Source: Pseudarthrobacter sp. NIBRBAC000502770
GTDB taxonomy: Bacteria; Actinomycetota; Actinomycetes; Actinomycetales; Micrococcaceae
Length of the DNA: 64,000 bases
Reading direction: 5' to 3'
NCBI RefSeq assembly: GCF_006517815.1
Contig: NZ_CP041198.1
Span: forward strand, 2,604,001 to 2,668,000
The notes under the pieces are model-generated. The model had not been told where the DNA came from and did not search any database. It saw nothing but the letters and a program-made list of their open reading frames with translations. Shown piece after piece: positions 53,098 to 61,736 of the stretch. The position numbers and the translations under genes were made by a program. Position 1 is the first letter of the stretch. Each line of letters opens with the position of its first letter.

Positions 53098-53895
53098 ATG
53101 CCGGCACTCGGGGCGGCGCTGGAGGCGGAGCCAGGAGCCGTCGTCGTGCTTAGCACCTGGGACACCGTCCTGTGGGGCGTGCTGCCGTACGTCATGGCGG
53201 TGGTGCTGGTGGGCGGCCTGGTGTGGCGCTACCGGTACGACCAGTTCGGCTGGACCACCAGGTCCTCCCAGCTGTACGAATCCAGGCTCCTGCGGATCGC
53301 TTCCCCCCTGTTCCACTTCGGGCTTCTGGCCGTCATCGCCGGCCACTTCTTCGGGCTGGTCATTCCCATGGCCTGGACGGCAGCCGTGGGCATGAGCCAG
53401 GAGTTCTACCACTTCAATGCCTTGGCTGTGGGCGGCATTGCCGGGGTGGGAACCCTGGGCGGAATCGCGCTGCTGATCTACCGGCGGCGCACCACGGGGC
53501 CGGTGTTCATGGCCACCACCAAGAATGACAAGACCATGTACGTGGTGCTGACCGCCGCCATCGTCTTCGGCCTCTGGACCACGCTGGCCAGCGTCTTCGA
53601 GGGCGAACACGGGCACAACTACCGGGAAACCGTGGCGCCCTGGTTCCGGTCGCTGTTCATCTTCCAGCCTGACATCGCGGCGATGGCGGCCGCCCCGTTC
53701 TCGTTCCACCTCCACACGCTGGTGGGAATGGCGCTGTTCGCCATCTGGCCGTTCACGAGGCTGGTGCACGCTTTTACCGCGCCCCTGCACTATCTGTTCC
53801 GCCCGTACATCGTCTACCGGTCGCGGGACAGGGAGACCAAGGGCCGCGGCTGGTCCGCCGTGGGCACGCCGGACAGGGACACCCGCAACCGCTGA
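53098..53895 (+). CDS. narI: respiratory nitrate reductase gamma subunit
   Basis: The dihaem cytochrome b membrane anchor, 265 residues with about five spans. It oxidises menaquinol and feeds NarH. His residues in LFHFGLLAVIAGHFFG, and in FHLHTLVGMALFAIW near the C-terminus, are the likely haem ligands. It starts three bases after narJ. Confidence 0.95.
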   Translation: MPALGAALEAEPGAVVVLSTWDTVLWGVLPYVMAVVLVGGLVWRYRYDQFGWTTRSSQLYESRLLRIASPLFHFGLLAVIAGHFFGLVIPMAWTAAVGMSQEFYHFNALAVGGIAGVGTLGGIALLIYRRRTTGPVFMATTKNDKTMYVVLTAAIVFGLWTTLASVFEGEHGHNYRETVAPWFRSLFIFQPDIAAMAAAPFSFHLHTLVGMALFAIWPFTRLVHAFTAPLHYLFRPYIVYRSRDRETKGRGWSAVGTPDRDTRNR

Positions 53896-53933
53896 CCGGC
53901 GGTGCGTTTGGATGATGTGGTGAGGAGCTAGCA

Positions 53934-55154
53934 GTGGCCGGAACAACCTCTAAGCCAGCCACCGGCAGGGCGCTGAACCTGGCGTTGGCGACGGCGGCCT
54001 CCGTGGCGGGTTTCTGGGCGTGGAACTCGGTTGCCACGCTCGGTGCCTTCTACACGCAGAATTTGGAGCTGAAGCCTGCCACCACGGGCATCCTGGTGGC
54101 CATGCCGGTGTTCGTCGGTTCGCTGGGACGGATCGTCGTGGGCACCCTGACGGATAAGTATGGCGGACGGGCCATGTTCACCTTTGTCCTGCTGGCCGCC
54201 ATCCCTCCCATCCTCCTGGTGTCCGTGGGCGGCCTCATCAGTTCCTTCGCCCTGGTGCTGGGCGCCGGGCTGCTGCTCGGCGTGGCCGGGACCGTGTTCG
54301 CCGTCGGGATACCGTTCGTCAGCGCCTGGTATGAGCCGGCCCGCAGGGGTTTCGCCACCGGTGTGTTCGGGGCGGGGATGGGCGGCACAGCCCTGGCGGC
54401 CTTCCTGAATCCCCGGCTGGTTGCCGGGATCGGGTACTTTCCCACGCACCTGCTGATCGCCGGCGTCCTGGCGGTGATGGCAGGGCTGGTCTGGTTCCTC
54501 ATGAAGGAAGCGCCAGGGTGGGCCCCCAACCATGCGCCGGTGCTGCCCAAGCTCATGGACGCGGCCAGGACGGCGGTCACCTGGAAGATGTGCTTCCTGT
54601 ACGCGGTGGTCTTCGGCGGTTTCGTTTCGTTCGCCACCTACCTGCCCACCTACCTCAGGGACGTGTACAGCTTTGATCCCGCCGGCGCCGGTGCCCGGAC
54701 GGCCGGTTTTGCCCTGGCCGCGGTCCTGGCCCGGCCCGTCGGCGGGGTGCTGGCGGACAAGCTCGGCCCCAGGCCCGTGGTGCTCGTGGCGCTGGCCGCC
54801 GTCGCCGTCCTGGGCTGGGTGGTCAACCTCAGGCCCGACGGCGAGGTGCCCGCGGGTGCCACCTTCGTTGCCATGGCTGCGGCGCTGGGGTTGGGGACGG
54901 GCGGAGTGTTTGCCTGGGTTGGGGTCCTGTCACCGGCCGGAAAGGTGGGAAGCATCAGCGGCATTGTCAGTGCCGCGGGTGGCCTGGGCGGGTACTTTCC
55001 ACCGCTGGTGATGGGCGCGACCTACGACGCCGCGACGCGCAGCTATTCGATCGGGCTGCTCCTGCTGGTCGGCACGGCCCTGGTGGCCCTGGTGTTTACC
55101 CTGTTCGCGGTCCAGCGCAGGGCCGGGACGGCAGCGGTTCAGCGGGCGCGGTAG
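53934..55154 (+). CDS. narK: nitrate/nitrite transporter, NarK family
   Basis: A 406-residue MFS carrier with about 12 spans. The nitrate signature regions are GVFGAGMGGTALAAFLNPRL and GIVSAAGGLGGYFPPLVMG. It probably brings nitrate in and lets nitrite out. The GTG at 53934 follows narI by 38 bases, so it is likely co-transcribed. The 3' end overlaps the convergent RibD-like gene by 16 bases. Confidence 0.9.
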   Translation: MAGTTSKPATGRALNLALATAASVAGFWAWNSVATLGAFYTQNLELKPATTGILVAMPVFVGSLGRIVVGTLTDKYGGRAMFTFVLLAAIPPILLVSVGGLISSFALVLGAGLLLGVAGTVFAVGIPFVSAWYEPARRGFATGVFGAGMGGTALAAFLNPRLVAGIGYFPTHLLIAGVLAVMAGLVWFLMKEAPGWAPNHAPVLPKLMDAARTAVTWKMCFLYAVVFGGFVSFATYLPTYLRDVYSFDPAGAGARTAGFALAAVLARPVGGVLADKLGPRPVVLVALAAVAVLGWVVNLRPDGEVPAGATFVAMAAALGLGTGGVFAWVGVLSPAGKVGSISGIVSAAGGLGGYFPPLVMGATYDAATRSYSIGLLLLVGTALVALVFTLFAVQRRAGTAAVQRAR

Positions 55155-55693
55155 CGCAGGTACACCACCCCGTTGCCGAACCGGCGCTGGTCCACCAACT
55201 CCAGCTGCGCCTTGAGTCCGTCAGGCAGGAAGCGCAGGCCGCCGCCGACGGCCACCGGATTGATGAACAGCCGGCACTCATCCACCAGCCCGGCTTTGAG
55301 GGCGTGCGCCGCGAGGGTGGGGCCGCCGATGCTGATGTCCTGGTCGCTGCCCGATTTCAGGTCCCGCACGGTTTCCGGGAGGAATTGCCGCTCCAGGCGG
55401 GTTTTCGGGGTGCTGGGGGTGTCCAGCGTGGTTGAGTAGACCACCTTGTCCGCCCCCTGCCAGATGCGGGCGTAGTCCTGGATGACGGGCGGCTCATCCC
55501 GTGTGTCCATGGTTTCCCAGACGGACATCACCTCATACATCCGGCGGCCCAGCAGGTAGGTGCCCACATCCCGCTCCAGGTCGTTGACGAAGGCGTGGAT
55601 TTCCTCGTCCGGCATGGACCAGTTGAAGTTGCCGTCCGTGTCTGCGGTGTAGCCGTCGAGGGACATGATTGCGGAGTAGATCAGCTTCGCCAT
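55139..55693 (-). CDS. RibD C-terminal/DHFR-like reductase
   Basis: A 184-residue DHFR-fold protein starting KLIYSAIMSLDGYTADTDGN, the common opening of the RibD-C family. It includes TYLLGRRMYEVMSVWE and the late ISIGGPTLAAHAL. These proteins reduce unknown pterin- or flavin-like substrates with NADPH; it is not the main DHFR, which is folA in this window. Confidence 0.87.
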   Translation of the reverse strand: MAKLIYSAIMSLDGYTADTDGNFNWSMPDEEIHAFVNDLERDVGTYLLGRRMYEVMSVWETMDTRDEPPVIQDYARIWQGADKVVYSTTLDTPSTPKTRLERQFLPETVRDLKSGSDQDISIGGPTLAAHALKAGLVDECRLFINPVAVGGGLRFLPDGLKAQLELVDQRRFGNGVVYLRYRAR

Positions 55694-55760
55694 GGGCCCA
55701 TTCTGCCGGGGGAATGACGCGGGGAACAGGGGCCCGCCCAGGTTGGCCGGCCGGTAGGGA

Positions 55761-56420
55761 TTACAGCAGGTTCGCCGCCAGGGTCCGGGCGATGAAGGTG
55801 CCGTAGCGTTCGGCGGACCATTCCCGCTTGATCACCAACGTTTCGTAGAGTTCGGCGGCAGTGGAGGTGAACATGACGTCGGCAGCCTCGGCTTCGGTGA
55901 GGCCGGGCCTGAGAAGCCCCCTGCCCACCAACTGCCGGGCATTGTGCAGCATCCGGCGGTAACGGGCCTCGTCCACGTCCCGCAGCAGTGCCGCCATGGA
56001 GGCGTCCCCGCTGGCCGCCGCGTCCCTGATCAGAAGGTAGACCGGGGCTCCAATGGGACTGATCTCCGTGGTGAACCGGCCGAACCGCTCCATCAGGCGT
56101 ACGGGATCCGACTCGGTTTTCTGGGCGAGATCGGACCTCTGCTCGGCCGGCGGTCCGCCGGCGCCGAGGAGGCTCTCCTCGTAGATGGCGCGGACCAGCC
56201 CCGCTTTGCTGCCAAAGTTCTTGTAGACCGACTCGGCGGAGACGCCGGCAGCGCGGGCAATCTGCGCAATCGTCGTCGCCCCGAAACCCTGGGTGAGGAA
56301 GAGCTCCCTGGCATGCGTCCGGACGCTGTGCAGCGACTCCGCAGCGAGCTGCCGGCGCCGCCGTGCGTCATAACTTCGCCTTGCGGGGCGTTTCCCGGAG
56401 GCATTGACTGGGCTCTGCAT
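55761..56420 (-). CDS. TetR-family transcriptional regulator
   Basis: A 219-residue repressor. The HTH covers about residues 30-75 (HARELFLTQGFGATTIAQIA, then AGVSAESVYKNFGSKAGLV). The ligand-binding domain follows with no similarity I recognise. It is divergent from the SnoaL and NmrA genes, with a perfect palindrome between them. Confidence 0.9.
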   Translation of the reverse strand: MQSPVNASGKRPARRSYDARRRRQLAAESLHSVRTHARELFLTQGFGATTIAQIARAAGVSAESVYKNFGSKAGLVRAIYEESLLGAGGPPAEQRSDLAQKTESDPVRLMERFGRFTTEISPIGAPVYLLIRDAAASGDASMAALLRDVDEARYRRMLHNARQLVGRGLLRPGLTEAEAADVMFTSTAAELYETLVIKREWSAERYGTFIARTLAANLL

Positions 56421-56437
56421 GCGGTCTTAAACTCCAA

Positions 56438-56459
56438 TCAATACAGCTAACTGTATTGA
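56438..56459. promoter_or_regulatory. palindromic operator for the TetR protein
   Basis: A perfect inverted repeat, TCAATACAG and CTGTATTGA around CTAA, lies between the divergent tetR and SnoaL genes. An extra ATCAAT occurs at each side. Position and symmetry fit a TetR-type operator that controls both directions. Confidence 0.65.
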
Positions 56460-56512
56460 AATCAATCTAACAGGTCACAGCCTCGCCCGGCGAGGCACCA
56501 AGGAGCATTTCC

Positions 56513-56965
56513 ATGGACACGCCAGACGGCGTGGACCGCCTCCCAGACGGCCCTGTGCGCCGAATGTTTTCCGCAACACAGCGGCGCGACCTCGATGCCA
56601 TGCTGGCCGAGTTCGCAGACGATTACGTCAATATCACCCCCAACCACCCGGCCCGCAGCTTCACCGGAAGCGCACAGGTGCGGAAGAACTGGTCCGCACT
56701 GTTCGCAGGGATCCCCGACATGACCGTGACCGTGCTGGACTCGGCAACCGGCACCGGCGGCAAGGTCTGGGTCGAATGGGGATCGCGCGGCACCCGCCTG
56801 GACGGCAGCGCCGTCGAGCAGGCCGGCGTGGCAATCTTCAGCGTCCGCAGCGACCGGATTGCGGCGGTGAGGTTCTACCTGGAGCCTGTCGAAAAGGACA
56901 CGGCGGACGTGGATGCCGCGGTCCAGGCCGTCACCGGAGCAGGCACGGAAGGAGCACGGCCATGA
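56513..56965 (+). CDS. SnoaL-like (NTF2-fold) protein
   Basis: A 150-residue alpha+beta-barrel protein of the SnoaL/NTF2 group (RDLDAMLAEFADDYVNITPN, then IPDMTVTVLDSATG). Members include cyclases and hydrolases as well as binding proteins. Its stop overlaps the start of the NmrA-like gene, and both should be derepressed together from the TetR site. Confidence 0.82.
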   Translation: MDTPDGVDRLPDGPVRRMFSATQRRDLDAMLAEFADDYVNITPNHPARSFTGSAQVRKNWSALFAGIPDMTVTVLDSATGTGGKVWVEWGSRGTRLDGSAVEQAGVAIFSVRSDRIAAVRFYLEPVEKDTADVDAAVQAVTGAGTEGARP

Positions 56966-57861
56966 TCCTCCTGGTCGGGGCAACGGGTGACCTGGGCGGC
57001 CGGGTGGCAAAACGGCTGCGCGCTTCCGGACAGGAGGTCCGCTGCCTGGTCCGGCGCCAAACGGACGATTCGCCACTCCGGGCGATCGGCGCGGAAGTGG
57101 TGCGCGGAGACCTCACCGAACCTGCCACGCTGCCGCCCGCGTGCGAGGGCGCGGACACAGTGATTGCCACGGCAACGGCGATAAGCCGCCGGTTCGCGGG
57201 GACCAGTTCCGCTACCATCCGGGACGTCGACGAAGTGGGAATGGGCCACCTTGTCGACGCCGCGGAAGCCGCCGGCGTGCAGCGCTTTGTCTACCTGTCC
57301 TTCCCGATCGGCAGCGCCAGCCTCCGGACCCCGCTGGAACAGGCCAAGCTCACCATTGAGCGCCGCCTGGCGAACTCACCCATGCGGACCGTAGTGGTAC
57401 GTTCCGACGGACTGCAGGAAGTCCAGCTCAGCCCCGCCGCACGGTTCGACCTCGCGGCGGGAAAGGCAGGCGTCATCGGCAAGGGCGACAACCGCCGTCG
57501 GCTGGTGTCCACCGGGGACATTGCCGTTCTCCTCGCCGCCGTGGCACTGGAGCCCGATCCGCCGGCGCAGATCGACGTGGGCGGACCCGAGCCTCTGACC
57601 AAGAAGGAGATCATCGGCATCGCGGGGGAACTGGCGCACCGTCCCCTGAAGGTGCAGCGCATGCCCCGTCCTGTGGCGCGGATGGCCACGCTTATGTTGA
57701 AACGCAGGAACGACGCCATGGCTTCTGCACTGGGCGTCGGGTTGGCCTCGGATATTGAGGAGGCCACCTGGGATGACAAACCCTTGCGCCAGCGCGGGAT
57801 CAACCCGAAGTCGGTCACCGAATTCCTGAAGGAGCAGTCGCAGGCGCTGGCCGGCCACTGA
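56962..57861 (+). CDS. NmrA-like NAD(P)-binding protein
   Basis: A 299-residue atypical SDR with the N-terminal loop ILLVGATGDLGGRVAKRLRA and the strand VRCLVRR. The Tyr-x3-Lys motif is not evident. It could be a quinone oxidoreductase or a redox sensor. The ATG at 56962 overlaps the SnoaL stop (ATGA); the longer frame runs through that gene. Confidence 0.85.
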   Translation: MILLVGATGDLGGRVAKRLRASGQEVRCLVRRQTDDSPLRAIGAEVVRGDLTEPATLPPACEGADTVIATATAISRRFAGTSSATIRDVDEVGMGHLVDAAEAAGVQRFVYLSFPIGSASLRTPLEQAKLTIERRLANSPMRTVVVRSDGLQEVQLSPAARFDLAAGKAGVIGKGDNRRRLVSTGDIAVLLAAVALEPDPPAQIDVGGPEPLTKKEIIGIAGELAHRPLKVQRMPRPVARMATLMLKRRNDAMASALGVGLASDIEEATWDDKPLRQRGINPKSVTEFLKEQSQALAGH

Positions 57862-57869
57862 CCCGCCAA

Positions 57870-58670
57870 TCACGGTCGGCGCGACACCAGGAACTGCTGG
57901 GCCAGCGTCCAGAGGTTGGAGACCGTCCAGTAGACCAGGACGCCGATAGGGAAGAAGATCCCGCCCACACCGAAAACCAGCGGGAGCAGGTAGAGGAGAA
58001 TCCGCTGCTGGCGCATCAACGGGCTATCCGTGTCCTGCCCCGCCAAGGTCCGTGCCGCCACGAGTTTCTGCGTGAGGAACTGGCAGGTGATCATCACCAG
58101 GATCATGGCGACGGCGAGGACGGCCACGGCGGCGGGGTCACCGCCCCCATGCAGGAGGGACGCCGAGAGGGGCGCCCCGAAAATGCCGGCGGACGCGAAC
58201 TGGACCACCTGCCCGTGGTCCAGGGCTCCGATGCCTTCGCCCCGCGGCGAGGCGCCGGAGAGTCCGGACAGAACCTGGAAGAGGGCCAGGAAGAACGGCG
58301 CCTGGATCAGCAGCGGGAGGCAGGCAGAGAACGGGTTGGTGCCGTGCTTCTTGTACAGGGCCATCTGTTCCTGCGCCATGGCCTGCCGCGACACCGGGTC
58401 CGTCCGGCCCTTGAACCGCTCCTGGAGCTCCTGCAGCTCCGGCTGCAGGAGCCGCATCCGGCGCTGGGCCCGGACCTGCGCCAGGAACACGGGAATCAAC
58501 ACCGCCCGGATCACCAGCACCAGCCCGACGATGGACAACGTCCAGGTCCAGCCGTCCCCCGGCGGCATCCCCGCCGCACCCAGCCAGTCGTGGAACCCCG
58601 CCATGACGACCGAAACTATCCATCGGAACGGCTCCATGACCGCCGCAAAAACGTCCACCGAATCCCCCAT
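57870..58670 (-). CDS. YidC/Oxa1-family membrane insertase (second copy type)
   Basis: A 266-residue insertase with five or so spans. The conserved Arg of the hydrophilic groove is in VLVIRAVLIPVFLAQV; the cytoplasmic coiled-coil region MRLLQPELQELQERFKGR and the late FPIGVLVYWTVSN are typical. The main YidC of bacteria sits by rnpA and rpmH; this one does not, so it is probably a paralogue. It inserts small membrane proteins, of which several are coded in this window. Confidence 0.88.
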   Translation of the reverse strand: MGDSVDVFAAVMEPFRWIVSVVMAGFHDWLGAAGMPPGDGWTWTLSIVGLVLVIRAVLIPVFLAQVRAQRRMRLLQPELQELQERFKGRTDPVSRQAMAQEQMALYKKHGTNPFSACLPLLIQAPFFLALFQVLSGLSGASPRGEGIGALDHGQVVQFASAGIFGAPLSASLLHGGGDPAAVAVLAVAMILVMITCQFLTQKLVAARTLAGQDTDSPLMRQQRILLYLLPLVFGVGGIFFPIGVLVYWTVSNLWTLAQQFLVSRRP

Positions 58671-58714
58671 CCGCAGTTGCTGCCAAGCTACTGCAAATGC
58701 GGGAAACAGGAAAA

Positions 58715-58741
58715 CCCCCGGAATCTCAAGGATTCCGGGGG
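58715..58741 (-). terminator. terminator after tRNA-Met
   Basis: An 11-bp stem (CCCCCGGAATC and complement) with a five-base loop, followed on the minus strand by TTTT. It lies 10 bases downstream of the tRNA-Met 3' end. Confidence 0.8.
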
Positions 58742-58750
58742 CCTGCCCGG

Positions 58751-58824
58751 TAGCGGTGGGGAGGCTCGATCTCCCGACCTCACGATTATGAGTCGTGCGC
58801 TCTAACCAACTGAGCTACACCGCC
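58751..58824 (-). tRNA. tRNA-Met (CAT)
   Basis: A 74-base cloverleaf on the minus strand. The acceptor GGCGGTG pairs with CACCGCT, with a G-U first pair. The anticodon loop CTCATAA carries CAT and the T-loop is GATCGAG. An elongator tRNA-Met is the best reading; a lysidine-modified tRNA-Ile with the same anticodon cannot be fully excluded. CCA is not encoded. Confidence 0.88.
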
Positions 58825-58833
58825 ACGAATGAG

Positions 58834-58874
58834 AAAAACCTGCGTCAAGCCGGTCAAAACCGCCTTGACGCAGG
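58834..58874 (-). terminator. terminator after tRNA-Thr
   Basis: An 11-bp perfect outer stem (58839-58849 with 58864-58874) extends inward with a few more pairs. It is followed on the minus strand by T5, and sits between tRNA-Thr and tRNA-Met. Confidence 0.85.
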
Positions 58875-58885
58875 CCCTCATTCAG

Positions 58886-58957
58886 AGCCCCCCACCGGAA
58901 TCGATCCGGTGACCTCGTTCTTACCAAGAACGCGCTCTACCACTGAGCTAGGGGGGC
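58886..58957 (-). tRNA. tRNA-Thr (GGT)
   Basis: A 72-base cloverleaf on the minus strand. The acceptor GCCCCCC pairs with GGGGGGC. The anticodon loop TTGGTAA carries GGT and the T-loop contains GATCGAT. CCA is not encoded. It is followed by its own terminator. Bases 58958-59197 upstream hold no gene. Confidence 0.94.
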
Positions 58958-59197
58958 AACGAGTAAATACTCTACCCGAAGATTTCCGCACCAACAAATC
59001 GGCATTCAGGCCCTCCGCGCGCCTGGAATGGCACCCGTTGCCGGGACCTCCAAAGCGGCACTTTCCCCGGAATTCCGGGGCTGGCGGGGCCGTGAGGGCA
59101 CAGCTGCCGACGCCGGGATGGACCTTTGAGAGGCCCCTTCCCTCTATGCCGGGACCGGAATGTGTCCAGCCCCACATCCTGGCTTCGGGTTAAATGC

Positions 59198-59227
59198 CGA
59201 TGGGCCGGCTCGAAAGCCGGCCCATCG
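59198..59227 (-). terminator. terminator of the DEAD-box helicase gene
   Basis: A perfect 13-bp stem (CGATGGGCCGGCT and complement) with a four-base loop, 31 bases past the helicase stop on the minus strand. The T run is short (TTT). Confidence 0.75.
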
Positions 59228-59258
59228 TCGTCGTCATTTGCTCAACGCGCGGAAGTGT

Positions 59259-61328
59259 TTACCACTTGCCCTTGCGGTTGAAGTCACGGTGTCCGCTGTC
59301 GCCGCCGCTGCGGGGCTTGCGGGAACCGTCGCCGTGGCCGCCGAAGCGGGAGTCCCCGGCCTGGCCGCGGTCGCTGAAGGAACGCTCGCTGTAGGAACGG
59401 CCGCCACGGTCAGCCGAGGACCGCTCGCCGTCGTTTTTGCGGAACTCCTTCTTGAAGCCGCCGTTGCCCTTGAAATTGCCGCCGCGGTTGCCCTGGTAGG
59501 CGCCGCGGTCGCCGGAGGGCTTGCGGCCGTTGTCCAGCTCGAGGTGGATCAGCTCGCCGCCGATCCGGGTGCGGGACAGCGCGCGCAGCTGTTCCTGGCT
59601 CAGGTCCGCGGGCAGCTCCACCAGGGAGTGGTCCGAGCGGATGTCGATGCCGCCGATCTGTGCGGAGGAGATGCCACCCTCGTTGGCGATGGCGCCCACG
59701 ATCGAGCCGGGCATGACGCGCTGGCGGCGGCCCACTGCGATGCGGTAGGTGGCGTTGCCCTCGGTCAGCGCACGGGTCGGCCCACGTGAGCCGAAGCCGT
59801 CCTTGGAGCGTTCGCGCTTCTGGAATTCTGGAGCGGCGGGCAGTTCCTTGACCAGCAGCGGCTGGCCGCCCTGCGCCATGACGGCAAGGGCCGCAGCGAT
59901 CTCCGCTGCCGGGACGTTGTGCTCTTCCTCGTAGGAGGCGATGAGGTCGCGGAACGCCGCGACGTCCTCGGAGGCGAGGGTCTCGGTGATGCGCTCGGCG
60001 AACTTGCCCAGGCGCAGCGTATTCACGGTCTCGGCCGTGGGCAGGTGCATCTGTTCCACCGGCTGGCGGGTGGCCTTTTCGATGGAACGCAGCAGGTACT
60101 TCTCCCGTGGCGTCATGAACAGGATCGCCTCGCCGGAACGGCCGGCACGGCCCGTGCGGCCGATGCGGTGCACATAGGACTCGGTGTCATGCGGGATGTC
60201 GTAGTTGATGACGTGGCTGATCCGCTCGACGTCAAGGCCACGGGCGGCGACGTCGGTGGCCACCAGGATGTCGATCCGGCCTTCCTTCAGCGCGTCAACG
60301 GTGCGCTCGCGCTGCTGCTGCGGGATGTCGCCGTTGATGGCGGCAGCCTGGAATCCGCGGGACTTCAGCTTGTCAGCCAGGTCCTCGGTGGCCATCTTGG
60401 TCCGCACGAAAGCGATGACGCCGTCGAAGTCTTCCACCTCAAGGATGCGGGTCAGCGCGTCCAGCTTCTGCGGGCCCATGATCTGTAGGTACCGCTGCCG
60501 GGTGTTGGCTCCGGTGGTGGTCTTGGACTTGACCTGGACCTCAGCCGGATTGTTGAGGTACTGCTTGGACATCCGGCGGATCTGGCCCGGCATGGTGGCC
60601 GAGAACAGCGCCACCTGGCGGTCCTCCGGGGTCTGCTGGAAGATCTGCTCCACGTCTTCGGCGAAGCCCATCCGCAGCATCTCGTCAGCCTCGTCCAGCA
60701 CCAGGTACTGGAGTTCGGACAGGTCCAGGGAACCCTTGGAGATGTGGTCGATCACGCGGCCGGGGGTACCCACAACCACCTGGGCGCCGCGGCGAAGGCC
60801 CGCCAGCTGGGGCCCGTAGGCGGAGCCGCCGTAGACCGGCAGGACGGTGAAGTCGTCAATGTGCTTGGCGTAGGAGGTGAAGGCCTCGGCAACCTGCAGC
60901 GCCAGCTCGCGGGTGGGGGCCAGGACCAGGGCCTGGGTCTTGCGGGAGGGGCCGTTGAGGTCGTGGAGCTCGGCCAGGCGGGACAGTGCCGGTACTGCGA
61001 ATGCTGCAGTCTTACCGGTGCCGGTCTGGGCCAGGCCCACCACGTCGCGGCCTTCAAGCAGCAGCGGGATGGTGGCGGCCTGGATGGGGGACGGCTTCTC
61101 GTACCCGACGTCCTGCAGGGCGGCCAGGACTCGGCCGTCGATGCCGAGGTCGGCGAACTTGACGGTGTTTTCGTCTTCGTCCGCGGCAGGGGCGGCCGTG
61201 GCAGGCGCCTCAGCAGCGGGAGCCTCAGCAGCAGGGGCTTCAGCGGCGGGAGCGGTTACGGGAGCCTCGGCGGCAGCCACGGGGGCGTCCTCGATAACAG
61301 CGGTGGTTTCGTTCTGGTTTTCGGGCAT
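59259..61328 (-). CDS. DEAD-box RNA helicase, DeaD/CsdA type
   Basis: A 689-residue helicase. An N-terminal Ala/Glu/Pro-rich tail (1-50) precedes the core: the Q-motif region, AQTGTGKTAAF, PTRELALQVAEAF, the DEAD box in LVLDEADEMLRMGF, SAT, and HRIGRTGRAGRSG. A DbpA-like RNA-binding domain (about 535-615) and a Gly/Arg/Ser-rich tail follow. Such helicases act in ribosome assembly and cold adaptation. A long leader precedes the gene. Confidence 0.95.
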   Translation of the reverse strand: MPENQNETTAVIEDAPVAAAEAPVTAPAAEAPAAEAPAAEAPATAAPAADEDENTVKFADLGIDGRVLAALQDVGYEKPSPIQAATIPLLLEGRDVVGLAQTGTGKTAAFAVPALSRLAELHDLNGPSRKTQALVLAPTRELALQVAEAFTSYAKHIDDFTVLPVYGGSAYGPQLAGLRRGAQVVVGTPGRVIDHISKGSLDLSELQYLVLDEADEMLRMGFAEDVEQIFQQTPEDRQVALFSATMPGQIRRMSKQYLNNPAEVQVKSKTTTGANTRQRYLQIMGPQKLDALTRILEVEDFDGVIAFVRTKMATEDLADKLKSRGFQAAAINGDIPQQQRERTVDALKEGRIDILVATDVAARGLDVERISHVINYDIPHDTESYVHRIGRTGRAGRSGEAILFMTPREKYLLRSIEKATRQPVEQMHLPTAETVNTLRLGKFAERITETLASEDVAAFRDLIASYEEEHNVPAAEIAAALAVMAQGGQPLLVKELPAAPEFQKRERSKDGFGSRGPTRALTEGNATYRIAVGRRQRVMPGSIVGAIANEGGISSAQIGGIDIRSDHSLVELPADLSQEQLRALSRTRIGGELIHLELDNGRKPSGDRGAYQGNRGGNFKGNGGFKKEFRKNDGERSSADRGGRSYSERSFSDRGQAGDSRFGGHGDGSRKPRSGGDSGHRDFNRKGKW

Positions 61329-61736
61329 AGGGATTTATTCCTCATCCATAGGGGGCCAGGCGGCACTACCCGAGGTGAGCGGAGCCGCAGTACACGTGCC
61401 GATGGTGCCGGGCAAACGTTGACCGGCCGGTCACAGAAGTCCGGCGCTTTCGCAATCCCATGGCAGGACTTCGCGCTGCATCTCTTGGCTGCTATCCCAG
61501 CAGTCTGTACAGCGTTTTCTTTAGCCGGCTCTCCCTATGAAAATGCCCGCATCGCTTGCGCGGGCCCCAACACTTGCCAGTCCTGCCTCAAGAATTGGGC
61601 AGGAAAAAGGGATTTCCGGAATGGGGGATGTTTCCAGTGTAGGGCACGGACGCCGCGGACCGGAAATTGAACGGCCGACGACGGCGGGTGAGCTTGCGCA
61701 CACAGCCCGCCGCACAGCAGCGACGGCGGGCGGGTG
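61329..61736 (-). promoter_or_regulatory. 408-bp leader/intergenic region upstream of the DEAD-box gene
   Basis: No gene is apparent on either strand. It contains a GCCCGC/GCGGGC hairpin (61545-61565). The region could be a long 5' untranslated leader, common for cold-inducible DEAD-box genes that autoregulate. I did not find a convincing promoter or match to a known riboswitch. Confidence 0.35.

Noticed and set aside
58751..58824. tRNA-Ile with CAT anticodon (lysidine type)
   Set aside because: The overall sequence looks like elongator tRNA-Met; tilS-dependent Ile tRNA usually has a different acceptor stem. Not fully excluded.
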